A stretch of DNA of 64,000 nucleotides from Arcuatula senhousia. Its lineage: Eukaryota; Mollusca; Bivalvia; Mytilida; Mytilidae. The position numbers and the translations under genes are program-made. The notes beneath the pieces were generated by a model. The model searched no databases. It was not told where the DNA came from and saw only the letters and a list, made by a program, of their open reading frames with translations. Location of the stretch: NCBI GenBank assembly GCA_963971305.1, contig OZ020311.1, forward strand, positions 558,001 through 622,000, in the 5' to 3' direction. Shown here piece after piece: positions 12,060 through 23,104 of this stretch (positions are counted from its first letter, which is position 1; each line of letters opens with the position of its first letter).

Positions 12060-12400
12060 AATGAATGTAAAATCATATCATGTAATGCAATGTTGGTAAG
12101 ATGTATAGATTTCATATACAAAATGTATCATCTAAGGGTTTCAGATATATAATGTAATAAATGAAATTAAAATAATGTAATTCTCAAGTAATTGTAGTTA
12201 AGTCAATGTAATAAAATGTAATATGATATATAAAATGTAATTTTGTTGTAATGTAATTTAATGATGAGATATTTTGAATGTAATGTACTACATGTACTAT
12301 GCTTTTAAAATGAGATTTAATGGTTGAAAGTAACATACTATAACATGATAAATATTTAAATGTAATTAAAACTTTTACAAACATGTTTGTAAGTTGTACA
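12060..12400. repeat. AT-rich stretch with recurrent TGTAAT words
   Basis: Low-complexity sequence with many ATGTAAT and AATGTAATTT words at irregular spacing. No gene supported. Confidence 0.5.
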
Positions 12401-12599
12401 TTTTATTTCAGAAATGTCTTCCTGATCAAATCATGCTGATCAAATCTTTTTCTTATTTTGTCCAGATTTATTTCATAAAATATTTTATCAATTGTAATAT
12501 TGTCTGATTCTTTTACATTTTTGATTGTATTTTCTAATAGTTTCTGTATTATTCAGTTTTGTAGTATTGCAATTTTTAAATAACGCTGTCGGATACTGA

Positions 12600-12880
12600 C
12601 AGGGTTCCAACTTTCTTTCATGACTAAAATCAAAAGGGTTTTTCCATGTTTTTTCAAGGGTATTTTAGTCATTTTCAAGGATGAAAATAGTTGTCAAAAT
12701 GATAGATCCTGATATTTGTATACACCATTTTCCCAAATCAGCCAACAAAGTGTCATAAAATAATATTCAAGGTTTTCAAGGATATGTTTCATTTTTTTAA
12801 ATTCAAGGACCTGAAAGTCCTTGAACTTAAAAATGAAATTCAAGGGTTTTTCCAGCTTTCAAGGATGCGTAGGAACCCTG
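12600..12880. mobile_element. Small inverted-repeat element with 6-bp target duplication
   Basis: Ends CAGGGTTCC and GGAACCCTG, flanked on both sides by TACTGA (12594-12599 and 12881-12886). The interior is built of variants of TTCAAGG. The CAGGGTTCC end resembles hAT elements, but hAT duplications are normally 8 bp, so the superfamily is left open. Confidence 0.8.
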
Positions 12881-13082
12881 TACTGAATTTTTTGTGCAAT
12901 TGAAACCAACAGAAAAAAATATCAATACTATGTGACCAACAAACAAAACAAAGTGAAAATAACATCCGCAAACCTTTTGAGTGGTTAGAAGCAAACTATC
13001 AAAACCAGTCTACCATTAGTGTCAGCATCTCTGTCACAAGACAAACATAGTATGGTTAAATATTTTTAATTTTCATAAATAA

Positions 13083-14062
13083 CAAGTAAATCTGTGAGCT
13101 AATGCTCACTAGTGATACCCCCGCTCCAAAAACTAAGCCATGCATACAAGTTTAAATACTCGGTAAACAGGAAGTAGTTGACCTAGGAACATAAAATCAC
13201 TATACACCATATGGGATTATAGGATAAAGTTGTATACAAAATATCAGAACTCTATCTCATGTAGTTGCTTGCGAAACTGTGACGGAAATTTTGCATTTAT
13301 GTCTATTATGTGTTAAAACCTAAGTATTCGGTAAACAGGAAGTAGACAACCTAGGAGCATAAAATCGGTATACACGATATGGTACTTTAGGATAAAGCTG
13401 TATACAAAATATCAGACCTCTATCTCATGTAGTTGCTTGGGAAACTGTGACGGAAATTTTGCATTTATGTCTATTATGTGTTAAAACCTTAGTATTCGGT
13501 TAACAGGAAGTAGACTATGTAGGAACATAAAATCGGTATACACCATATGGGACTATAAGATAAAGCTGTATACAAAATATCAGACCTCTATCTCATGTAG
13601 TTGCTTGTGAAACTGTGACGAAAATTTTGCATTTATGTCCATTATGTGTTAAAACCTAAGTATTCGGTAAACAGGAAGTAGACTACGTAGGAACATAAAA
13701 TCGGTATACACCATATGGGACTATAAGATAAAGCTGTATACAAAATATCAGACCTCTATCTCATGTAGTTGCTTCGGAAACTGTGACGAAAATTTTGCAT
13801 TTATGTCTATTATGTGTTAAAACCTTAGTATTCGGTAAACAGGAAGTAGACTACCTAGGAACATAAAATCGGTATACACCATATGGGACTATAAGATAAA
13901 GCTGTATACAAAATATCAGACCTCTATCTCATGTAGTTGCTTGGGAAACTGTGACGGAAGTTTTGTTACGGACGGACGGACGAACGGACAAACGGACAAA
14001 CGGACGAACGGACGGACAAGGGTAAAACAGTATACCCCCCTCTTCTTCGAAGCGGGGGTATA
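13083..14062 (+). mobile_element. Tandem-core element A (five 168-bp units)
   Basis: 5' hairpin GTGAGCTAATGCTCAC, then GATACCCCCGCTCC; five units of 168 bp (AAACAGG word at 13165, 13333, 13501, 13669, 13837); a GGAC-rich microsatellite at 13970-14020; then ATACCCCCCTCTTCTTCGAAGCGGGGGTATA at the 3' end (split here: ATACCCCCCTC, loop, GAAGCGGGGGTATA). The ends are inverted complements. The layout matches bivalve 'pearl' elements, which have been linked to Helentron-associated elements; that classification is from memory and is inference here. Confidence 0.8.
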
Positions 14063-14637
14063 ACAAAGAGTATATATAGTCAACATATAGATTTGAATTA
14101 ACATTATATTCTATATCACAAAACATAATTTTCTATATGACATAAAAACACACAGTAAAGGTATATAAACGGTTGTACCATACCACATACACATAAACTT
14201 ATTAAAAGGAGTTAATAGATGAATAAAAACATTTGGTTAGGAGTGAAAAACATATATCAAAAGTTCTTATGATTACTGACATAGTTAAGAGCTTGCCAAA
14301 TTTAGGCATGTTGAATATGATTTGAACATTACATTTTGTAATATGAATTTTTTTAGGGAATTTGAAGAATCACTTATTTTCTCTTCCTCAAATGTTTCAA
14401 ACAATAAAAAAAAGTATATTTTAAATGTCATATATTTATATCTTAAGTCAATTTTCTCAAGTCCTTAACTTCATTTTCAATCTTTAAAGTAAACTTATCA
14501 TTATGCTTTGGTTTTCAATGATTTGATAAATGCTTTAATAAAAAAAATGGACAAACAGGAAAAATGGATTTAACATGAAAATTTAATAAATTCTAAAAAC
14601 AATTTGGGGAAATGCAAGTTAACATACAATTAACATT

Positions 14638-14830
14638 AGGGCTATTTCAGAATCAATTGTTTGGGGGGGGGGTCTGAAAGCCACTATAAATTAAAATTGT
14701 ATGGGTGGTGGCATTTTTAGATATTTCTCAAATGCAACATAAAGGGAAAAAATAAAATTTTATGCATGGTGGGTTGAAAAAAAAAGTGCTTTCTGACCCC
14801 CGCCCATACATTTATTTCTGGAATAGCCCT
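14638..14830. mobile_element. Small inverted-repeat element, 15-bp ends
   Basis: AGGGCTATTTCAGAA at the left and TTCTGGAATAGCCCT at the right are inverted with one mismatch. The interior has a G9-10 run near 14665 and CCCCCGCCC near 14800, itself roughly palindromic. Flanks TTA and TAA. No coding. Confidence 0.75.
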
Positions 14831-15257
14831 TAATACATTTTGAGCAAATCATTTAATTGATTTTATATCAGATTATGTATTTCCTGCTTTATTGGGAAAG
14901 CAGTTACAGAACTGGTAAAGTGTACAAAACAAAAGTTTATATGTTCTGAACATTTCTTGTTTAATAATTGTTTTTCCATAAGCAAAAAGGTAAAATATAT
15001 TTATTTTAAAATACCTTGATGTTTCTTAAATATGAAATTTTGATCTTTTTTTCTGTTGACAAACCCCGATTGATTGAAAAGCAAGTGTTGCCTTAGTTAT
15101 TCCTTCTTAATGCAGAGGAAACAGCCATTGTAGAAAAAATCTAGATGCAATTCACTTTAACTGACAATGTTTAGCAAGTTAAAATATTCTATAGGTGGTT
15201 CAAATGGCAAGAAGATGAATATTAATGTCTTTGGCATGGAATCCTAAAAAAAAATAA

Positions 15258-16856
15258 AAAGCTACGCCGAGCGCAGCATGATACGACGGCAACAAGTTGA
15301 ACCCTGTTCGTTGGAGGCCCAATATGGATAGTCTATTGCTTTTGTCACATGAAGCCCATGGTGGACTTACAAAATTTTTTGACACATGCATCCTGTGGTG
15401 GACTTTAAAATGCATATTTGATACATATGTACTTACTTTAACATCTATGATCTAGTACAAAAATAAGCCTTATTTATATACATGTATTTTAAAATTGACA
15501 TTTTTGCTCTTTGACCCCTAATTTCTCAAAAATTGTAAGAGAAATATTTCAAATTAAGACAGAGATTTTCATAAGGAATCCAATGAAAAAAGATTTTGAA
15601 AATTGGACCAATTTTTTTTTTTAAATTTAATGAATAATAAACATTCTACATTAGTTTTGTCAATACACCCGTTTTAGCCCCTTTTGACCCTTTTTTTATA
15701 AAACAAAAGGGGCCACAAACCACAAATTCAATACCAACATTTATTTAGTGTATTAAAACTTCATAACAATAGGCTGGCCCACTTCAACTTAATGTTTGGT
15801 ATAAGTCAAACTTTAAAAAATTGTGTTTTTTGACCCCTAATTTCTCATAAATGGTTAAAGATATTGCAAATCTGATTGAAAAACACAGGCAGGGATTTTA
15901 ACAAGGATTCAAAAGAAAAAAAGATTTTGAAAATTGGACCACAAATAAAAAAGTCGATTTTTTGGGTGTGGCCCCTTTTTTGACCCCCTATAGCAATGTA
16001 ACGGTGCAATTTTTATCAAAACCAGTGACAATTTAGTTGACAGAATTTAATGATGAACTCAATAAAAAAAGAATTTTCGAAATTGAATGAATAATAAACA
16101 TTCTATAACAGTTTTGTCATTACACCCATTTTAGCCCCTTTTGACCCTTTTTTCTAAATAAGCAGGGGCCACAAACCCAAAATTCAATACCAACATTCCT
16201 TTACTGGATATAATCATCATATTAAAACTTCATAACAATTGGCTGGCCCGCTACAACTTTATTTTTAGTATATAACTATATGCCTAAACAGACTTTGAAA
16301 AATGGCGTTTTTGGCCCCTTCAACCCCTAATTTCTCAAAAACGGTTAGAGATATTTCAAATCTGATTGAAAAACGCTCGCAGGGATTTTTATAAGGATTC
16401 TTATGAAAAAAAGATTTTGAAAATCGGACCACAAATAAAAAAGTCAATTTTTTGGGTGTGGCCCCATTTGACCCCCTATAGCAATATAACGGTGCAATAT
16501 ATATTGAAACCGTTGACACATTTAGTTGACAGAATTTAATGATGAATTCATTAAAAAAAGAATTTTCAAAATTGAATGAATAATAAACATTCTACAACAG
16601 TTTTGTCAATACATCCGATTTAGCCCCTTTTGGCCCTTTTTGCTAAAACAGTAGGGGCCACAAACTTCAAATACAATACCAACCTTCCTTTAGTGGTTAC
16701 AAACTTCATTTCCAAATTTCATATCAATCGATCAATATTTACTCAAGTTATCGCACGGAAACCAAATGTCCACAGACGACGACAACGACAACGACGACGA
16801 CGACATCGCCATAACATTATATGATCGCAAAAATTTTGCGGTCGTATAAAAACAAT
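15258..16856 (+). mobile_element. Tandem-core element E (long 450-480-bp units)
   Basis: Left end carries a hairpin-like GCTACGCCGAGCGCAGC followed by ATGATACGACGG. Three long units follow (AATAATAAACATTCTA at about 15637, 16088 and 16571) rich in TTTAGCCCCTTTTGACCC words. A CGACGACAACGACAACG microsatellite at 16775-16803 precedes a 3' hairpin CGCAAAAATTTTGCG and GTCGTATAA at 16826-16850, which inverts the left end. Same plan as elements A-D with a much longer unit. Confidence 0.7.
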
Positions 16857-16859
16857 CGA

Positions 16860-18405
16860 AACCCAAAAAACTGGGTGTAACATCAATCTATTGCCTTGCA
16901 ATTATTCAGAATTGTCTACCATGATTAAAAAAAAACTTTTGATGGGTTTCAATTTTCTATGTTTGGCGGGAAAATACTGTTAAATATTGGTCTTGTTTCA
17001 TTACTATCAAAACATATACAGAATTTGAAAATAGTGCAACATTAATATTTCAGGACATTGCTTAAACAAGAATTTAAAAGAAGTTATTGTATACTGTCTT
17101 TCATATGAATATGATTTTTCAATTTATCAAAAATCATGAGACTTGGAACCCCAACAATACTATTATTAAAGGGCATTACTTTATTACACAAGTTATTTCA
17201 TAATTTCCTTCATATTAAGTTGTAAAAACAAATCAAAGCAACAATCTATATACTAACTGTATGCAGATAAAGTTTGTAATAAAATCACAATATCTTTAAA
17301 ATGAAACATCCCAATTTAAATTTATTACATACATCTTTTATAAACAGTTTTACAACATCAATAAGACAGAAAAAAATATTACATATACATTGTAATTCAT
17401 AAATTAGCAAAAAACAAAAGGGAGGTTCACCTAGAACTTTGAGATTTAAAGAATTACAGCCTGGGATGTCTTTATCTTTGGTTTAAATAAAGGGGGCTGA
17501 AAACTTTGTAAAATATTCATCTAATAAAATGACTACATAAGTCCGACATGTAAATGCACAAATAATGAGCAATGACAAATTTGCATATTGAAAATACAAC
17601 AAAGACACTTTATTCATAAATATTTGAGTAAATTAAGAAACTTGTAGATCATAGTCTGTAAGTTATACACATAGTAACTGATATTTCTTCTGTTGCCTTC
17701 CATTAACATGTAAAAAGTAGATAGCTGCTTTAAGTTCTCAATCCTTGTAATTTGATGTTTATAACTAAAGGGGCATAACTATCAATGATAAAAGGGGCAT
17801 AACTTTAAAAACAAATGTCAGCAAGTCGTGAATGGTATTTATGGTACAGTTTGTATAGTTTTATTCATTTGAAAATTGTTTGTGTGAAAGTGTAAATGTA
17901 AGTGTGAAGTATAAACACATGGAATGACATTCTAAACTCTTGCTCCAATTACATAGATGAAAGTTTATTTTAGTCAAGTATGATCAACAGATTGTATATT
18001 CAGTTAGGATATATTCCTGTTAAATTAATTTTTCATTTGCTTAACAAATGTCTAAAATCTTCATTTTTTATTCAGCAACTCTAATAAGACTAAAAAGTTC
18101 TCAAAAGTAATAAAGTAGGCCTAAAATGGCCAAACAGATTTTAATAATTTTAAACAAGCTTTCAAAAGATGCTCTTTATCATCTATCTTCCTAGCTTCAT
18201 TACCCTTTTGAACATAGAAAAGAGATGTCAAGATATTAAAAATATTGATTTAAAATATTTTAAACATATTTTGATTAATACTGGGTTTAGCTACAAGAAA
18301 AGAAAAACTAACATATGAAATTGATTTCATAAAGATCTAAAAATATCCAATCTAAAACATATTAAAGTAGTATAAATGCCAAAACTCTATAATACAGAGT
18401 AGTTA
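16860..18405. other. AT-rich stretch, nothing recognised
   Basis: No open frame with recognisable product, no clear repeat structure or RNA gene seen in 16860-18405. Confidence 0.5.
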
Positions 18406-18408
18406 GTT

Positions 18409-18631
18409 AGGCCATTGTAAAAAAAAAAATCCTAGATTATCATACCCTCCCGTCCCAATTTTTACAGCCCTCTCAAAAAATTTTATTTTGATTTTTTGTG
18501 AAATTTTTGCTAATTTTCTTTAAAATGGCAGAATATTCTATCAAAATGGATCAATAATAAAATTCGCTGGCCTACCCCATATTTTCAAAAAATTTGGATG
18601 AGAATCTAGGAATTATTTCACTATGGCCTTA
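18409..18631. mobile_element. Small inverted-repeat element, about 28-bp imperfect ends
   Basis: AGGCCATTGTAAAA...ATCCTAGATT at the left is inverted as AATCTAGGAATTATTTCACTATGGCCTT (in two parts) at the right, with several mismatches. 223 bp, no coding. Sequence from here to 19600 shows nothing else. Confidence 0.65.
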
Positions 18632-19603
18632 TCTTAAAATATATAAATGTTGACTTGTCATAGTACAAATGTCTAATAATAAGTAAAACATCTTTACTTT
18701 CTTAAAACCTGTGGTTGATTCAGAAATTTTTAAGAGAGAGCACAATCTACAAGAATTTTCTGGAACCTTTTCTTTCCTAACAAAATTTTCCTGTCAATCA
18801 TGAGGGTGCTCCTGGCGCCCCTGTTCTATATCTGCCTTTTTAAAGACAAGCACAAATGAAAAACACAGAAACATGAAACCTATAGTAGGAATAGTTTCTT
18901 ATCTATTACATATATTGGAAAACAAAACACACAAAATATTCAATATAAACTCTAAGAAGAATACTAATATAAAACACATAAAGAAAAGAGTAAAAAATGA
19001 ATACATAAGCACTACATCAGAGGAAGCCATATTTTAAGGTTTGACAAATATATTAATAATAATAAATTAAAAATTTGAAATGTTTATATCTATATAATCA
19101 AATTCAAATAACAAAAACAAGGTTTATAAGTAAAGTAATAAAAACAAATGAATGTGAAATGTGTTAATTTCTTCATAAAACCGTTTCCTTCATTTAAAAC
19201 AAAATTATTTGAAACAAACAGCAGGGTTTTATCTCCATTTTTCAACCAACTTCAAACCTTTCCCTGTGATTTTATGCTCATCTTAAAACTTTTTAAGATA
19301 TTGAATCAATGAATTTTTATATTCAGTTTAAGCAAAATCAACTGAAATCTAGTCCAGCCTCAGTAAATGTTCACTCATAATTGATTTTTAAATCTTGCCA
19401 TTCAACACAGATATTGACAGAAAATCATAAGATAGAACATGTTGCTTAGAAAATTATTTTCATATTTTATGGAATCCATTAAGGAGTTAATATATTCTTT
19501 GTAAAAATCATTCTTGTTATAATGAAAATTTGAAATTCTTCGTGTTTACAAAAAAAACCAGCTTTCCCTATTTTACAAATAAATATGCCCAAAACAAAGA
19601 ATA

Positions 19604-19787
19604 CTGTGGATTCATTTATTTTAGTGGGTACCAATTTTCGTGGTTTGATGAAAATCACAAATTTTCATGGTTTTGATGTCTCCAGCATACAGATCAATAT
19701 AACATTTACTTTTCGTTGAATATCAAATTTCGTGGATAAAGGCCACCCACAAAAATTGATACCCCACGAATATCAATGAAACCACAG
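19604..19787 (+). mobile_element. TA-flanked palindromic MITE, copy 1
   Basis: Ends CTGTGGATTCATTTATTTTA and its inverse (ATGAAACCACAG), flanked by TA on each side (19602-19603 and 19788-19789). The interior is also palindromic, built on TTTTCGTGG and CCACGAA. Other copies: 33753, 42044 (inverted), 58353 and a piece near 37860. TA flanks and size fit a Tc1/mariner-type non-autonomous element. Confidence 0.88.
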
Positions 19788-19902
19788 TATGTTTCTTTGT
19801 TCAGGCAGCCTAATAAAATGTAACAATAAATAAACCTCTTTTCACATATTGCTCAAATAGTTCAAAACAAAATAAACATACCAAAAACTGATTCCAAGTA
19901 TA

Positions 19903-20423
19903 CTAAACATCATAAGAAACGCACCACTTCCATTCATTTCCATAGACTTAAAAGTTTAATAGCTAATATCTCTTTAAGTTGTCCTCGGAATGATCTGAAA
20001 TTTTGGCACAGCATTGGTGGGGTCCTTAACACCATTCTCTGGAAATTTAAAAAAATTCTGATTTTTCCTTTTAAAAATTTTCGGAAATGAATTTCTTAAC
20101 CAAAAAATGAAAAATTCATCAATTTCTAGAACATTTATTGCCCATCCAAAAGTGTAACCAAAAAATTAAATGGGATACAAAGCTTAAATTTTTACCAAAA
20201 ACCGTCCAAACTTTTCAGAATTCTGCATTTTTGAATTGATCAATCTTAGACTTTGCTTTTTCTACCTCTTGACATAAGCCCACTGGTATCAATTTCAGAA
20301 ATAGTGGCTTGGTTTTTTATTGAATTTTGTTTGATTTATAATTAAGCCTAAAAAATTACTAAATTTCAAAATTTTAAAAGAATCCTGGAAGGAAAGAAAT
20401 GGTGCGTTATTTGTTTTGCTGAG
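19903..20423. mobile_element. TA-flanked inverted-repeat element, 521 bp
   Basis: Left CTAAACATCATAAGAAACGC and right GCGTTATTTGTTTTGCTGAG are inverted with mismatches and share an inner GCACCA/TGGTGC; TA flanks at 19901-19902 and 20424-20425. No coding. Sequence 20430-21150 is AT-rich with no gene seen. Confidence 0.7.
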
Positions 20424-21152
20424 TATCGAGTCTATTTATCATTAATGCAAACATTGAAAAAAAAACTATCTTACAAAAATCAAAAACTTTAGAAATCTAG
20501 AATACTTAATCAATAAAATAAAATAAAAATCATATAAATAGAGAATAAATCTATCAATAATGTTTTTTTAAATGTCCAGCATTTTTATGACTTCAACAAC
20601 AATTGCTGAGTGATCTCAAAGAGTAAATATCTTTGTACTTAAACATGTATTTTCAAAAGGATTACCCCCTTTAAGATTTGAATTGTACTGAATGGAACTT
20701 ATGGTATTGCTTTCTTACACAAGAGGTAACCATATTGATTAGCAGAATTAAGGTATTATATGGAACATTTATATGACCCACATCTTAAGAGTATTTGGCA
20801 AATAAGAATACAATGAAAACCTGTTAAGGAATTTTTTCTTATGGAATGAGCCTTATGACGCATTCATGTTGCTTCTGCATACATTGTAGGGTATTTACGA
20901 AATGATACCCTCAGAATCTTTGTTGTAATTTTTATTTTAAGAAAACATACCTTCAATGTCAACCTAACTTAATTAAATGTTTCTGAAAGTAATGTGCTTA
21001 CAGGAGACAGACAGACAGACAATGAGTAGTATATACCCCCTGAATGCTATTGACGGTGGGTATAAATAGCTTCCTGAGAACCGTGAGTATGACCATAGAG
21101 CAGAAAAATAATAGTAATAATAAAAAAACATAGATAAAACAAGGAAATGTGT

Positions 21153-21746
21153 CAAGATGACACTGATGCCCCGCTGGCAAATAAAATAAAACTGTTATTT
21201 TTACCAAATTTGCTAAGTCCAAGGGCCCTAATTTGGGTCAAAATCAGTGGACCGGAACGAAACTTGAACTTGACCTGTAACTAATCATGGTAGACTCACA
21301 TACCAAAAATCTTTTGAATATATGCAAGGATGTGGAAAAAAGTGCGGAAAACTTTTTTTTTACAAAATTTGCTAAGTTCAAGGGCCGTAATTTAGGTCAA
21401 AATCAGTGGACCGGAATGAAACTCAAACTTGACCTGTAACTCATCATGGTAGACTCACATACCAAAAATCTTTTGAATATATGCAAGGATGTGGAAAAAA
21501 AGTGCGGAAAACCTATTTTTACAAAATTTGCTAAGTTCAAGGGCCGTAATTTAGGTCAAAATCAGTGGACCGGAACGAAACTCGAACTTGACCTGTAACT
21601 CATCATGGTAGACTCACATACCAAAAATCTTTTGAATATATGCAAGGATGTCGAAAAAAAGTGCGGAAAACTAAAGTGTGACGGACGGACGGACGGAAGG
21701 ACGGACCGAAAAACTATATGCCCCCCAACAAAGTTGGCGGGGCATA
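21153..21746 (+). mobile_element. Tandem-core element B (three 159-bp units)
   Basis: 5' hairpin GTCAAGATGAC, then GATGCCCCGCTGG; three units of 159 bp (TGCTAAG word at 21211, 21370, 21529; the later two units nearly identical); GGAC microsatellite at 21681-21707; then ATGCCCCCCAAC, loop, GTTGGCGGGGCAT at the 3' end, where CCAAC/GTTGG pairs and the ends are inverted complements. Confidence 0.82.
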
Positions 21747-21799
21747 AAAAAAGACAATAAGATATTTCTTTTTCTGTTTGCCATTTGTACTACTCCAAT

Positions 21800-22330
21800 G
21801 AATTACTCTTCCACCTAATTGCCATGAGATTGCTGACCAGCAGAAACAAATTAATAAAAGGAATAAAATTTACTCTATGTTAAACAGATCTTTGAGTTTG
21901 CTGTCCCTGTTTCAGAGACTTACTATTTGGCCTGATGTTGTGTATTGCCAACCACCAGAAAAATTAATAAAATAAATAAAATTTACTCTATGTTAAACAG
22001 ATCTATGGGTTTGCTGTCCCTGTTTCAGAGACTTATTATTTGGCCTGATTTTGTGTATTGCCAACCACCAGGTTAAATTGATAAAATGAATAAAATTTAC
22101 TGTAAAACAATTCTGATACCAAGCTTAAGTTTGCCATTTCTGCTCTTCAGATGGCTTCATTTTCTGGCTCGATATTTCAAGATTGCCAATCAGCAGATAT
22201 TAACTATTAAATGAATGAAAAGTTATGTATCAGATCAGATTCCAAGTTATCCAGTTTTGGTTTCTATGGATCCATTGGCTTACTTTTTGGCGTGATGCCA
22301 GTTATTGCCGACCAGCGGCACACAATGTTA
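21800..22330 (-). repeat. Diverged tandem array, about 120-bp unit, four to five copies
   Basis: AATAAAATTTACTCTATGTT, TTTGCTGTCCCTGTTTCAGA and TTGCCAACCACCAG-type words recur at 21860-21960 and 21975-22070, and in weaker form to about 22320. It lies in the 3' flank of the kinase gene. I do not recognise it. An open frame at 22211-22402 sits in the last, weakest copy and is not supported as a gene. Confidence 0.7.
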
Positions 22331-22499
22331 CAGCACACAGAATGTTTCATGATGCTGCCCTTGTTTCAAGTATTGAAATCAGTGGATGAACACCTGAAAT
22401 AGAGAGACAAGATTGATTGATTGATCGTAAATAAATTAGCATGTTAAATCTGTTACTTATTTGACAATCTAATCAACAAAAAATATTGGAAATTCTATG

Positions 22500-22745
22500 T
22501 GTTTGTGCATGTGTGTGTTAGGGTTTAACAGCCTTTTTGATGCACATGGGCCATAAAGGTGGAGGAAACCAGAGTATCCAGAGGTAACAACCACCAACCT
22601 TGGGCAGGTAACAGACAAACAGGTGGGAAGTCACATTTTTGTAATAACAAGCAGGACTTGCACACAAACTGAGAGGTGATTGGCTAGTGATCAAAAGTGT
22701 GGTTAATCAGCGCCTTTGACCAATCAGCCACCAAGGTCCTTATAC
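22500..22745 (-). mobile_element. SINE-like element, tRNA-derived head
   Basis: Same family as 11010-11265: GGGTTTAACAGCC, GTGGAGGAAACCAGAGTATCC, CACCAACCTTGGGCAGG, GAGAGGTGATTGGCTAGTGA and AATCAGCCACCAAGGTCC. On the minus strand the last reads GGACCTTGGTGGCTGATTGG, like a tRNA start with an A box. It may fall in the kinase 3' untranslated region. Confidence 0.65.
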
Positions 22746-23014
22746 CCGCATTTTGGTATTTGTTATTCTAAGTAACTGGCACCAAAGTTCTTAATAGAAA
22801 GATATAATTATAAACAATTAGTCTCATTAAACTTTTATATGTATTCAAAATCATTTTTTTAACAATAAAAAATACTATATCACAAATGTTTATGCAATAA
22901 TAATAGTTCTCCAGGACACTCAAGAACACTGTATATCTGAATTTTTTTCTTTTATCTATTAAAAGTGTAAAAATTCAAAGTAAACTTTACTTATTAATAC
23001 TCACTTTATGGGTA

Positions 23015-23104
23015 TCATTTCTTGAAGAACTTAAAAAGAGGTGACTTCTTACTAGATTGGGGTCCCATTAGCATTGGAACTTGGTTTTTATGAGTTATGT
23101 TTAT
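23015..23104 (-). CDS. DGK exon 20: C-terminus and stop
   Basis: 29 codons and TGA, acceptor [20 protein letters not shown] matches type I kinases; the tail is basic and aromatic (PLFKFFKK). I saw no AATAAA on the minus strand within about 500 bases below the stop, so the 3' end of the transcript is not placed; the untranslated region may run into the SINE-like copy at 22500-22745. Confidence 0.95.
   Translation of the reverse strand: MNITHKNQVPMLMGPQSSKKSPLFKFFKK

Noticed and set aside
13165..13925. CRISPR-like array of regular repeats
   Set aside because: Units are contiguous 168-bp copies without unique spacers, and the DNA is eukaryotic.
22211..22402. Possible alternative last exon of the kinase (TTTCAG near 22399 on the minus strand)
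   Set aside because: The acceptor is plausible, but phase 0 reading stops after four codons, and the text belongs to a diverged tandem repeat.
22660..22735. tRNA gene
   Set aside because: Only A- and B-box-like words of a SINE head; no complete cloverleaf can be drawn.
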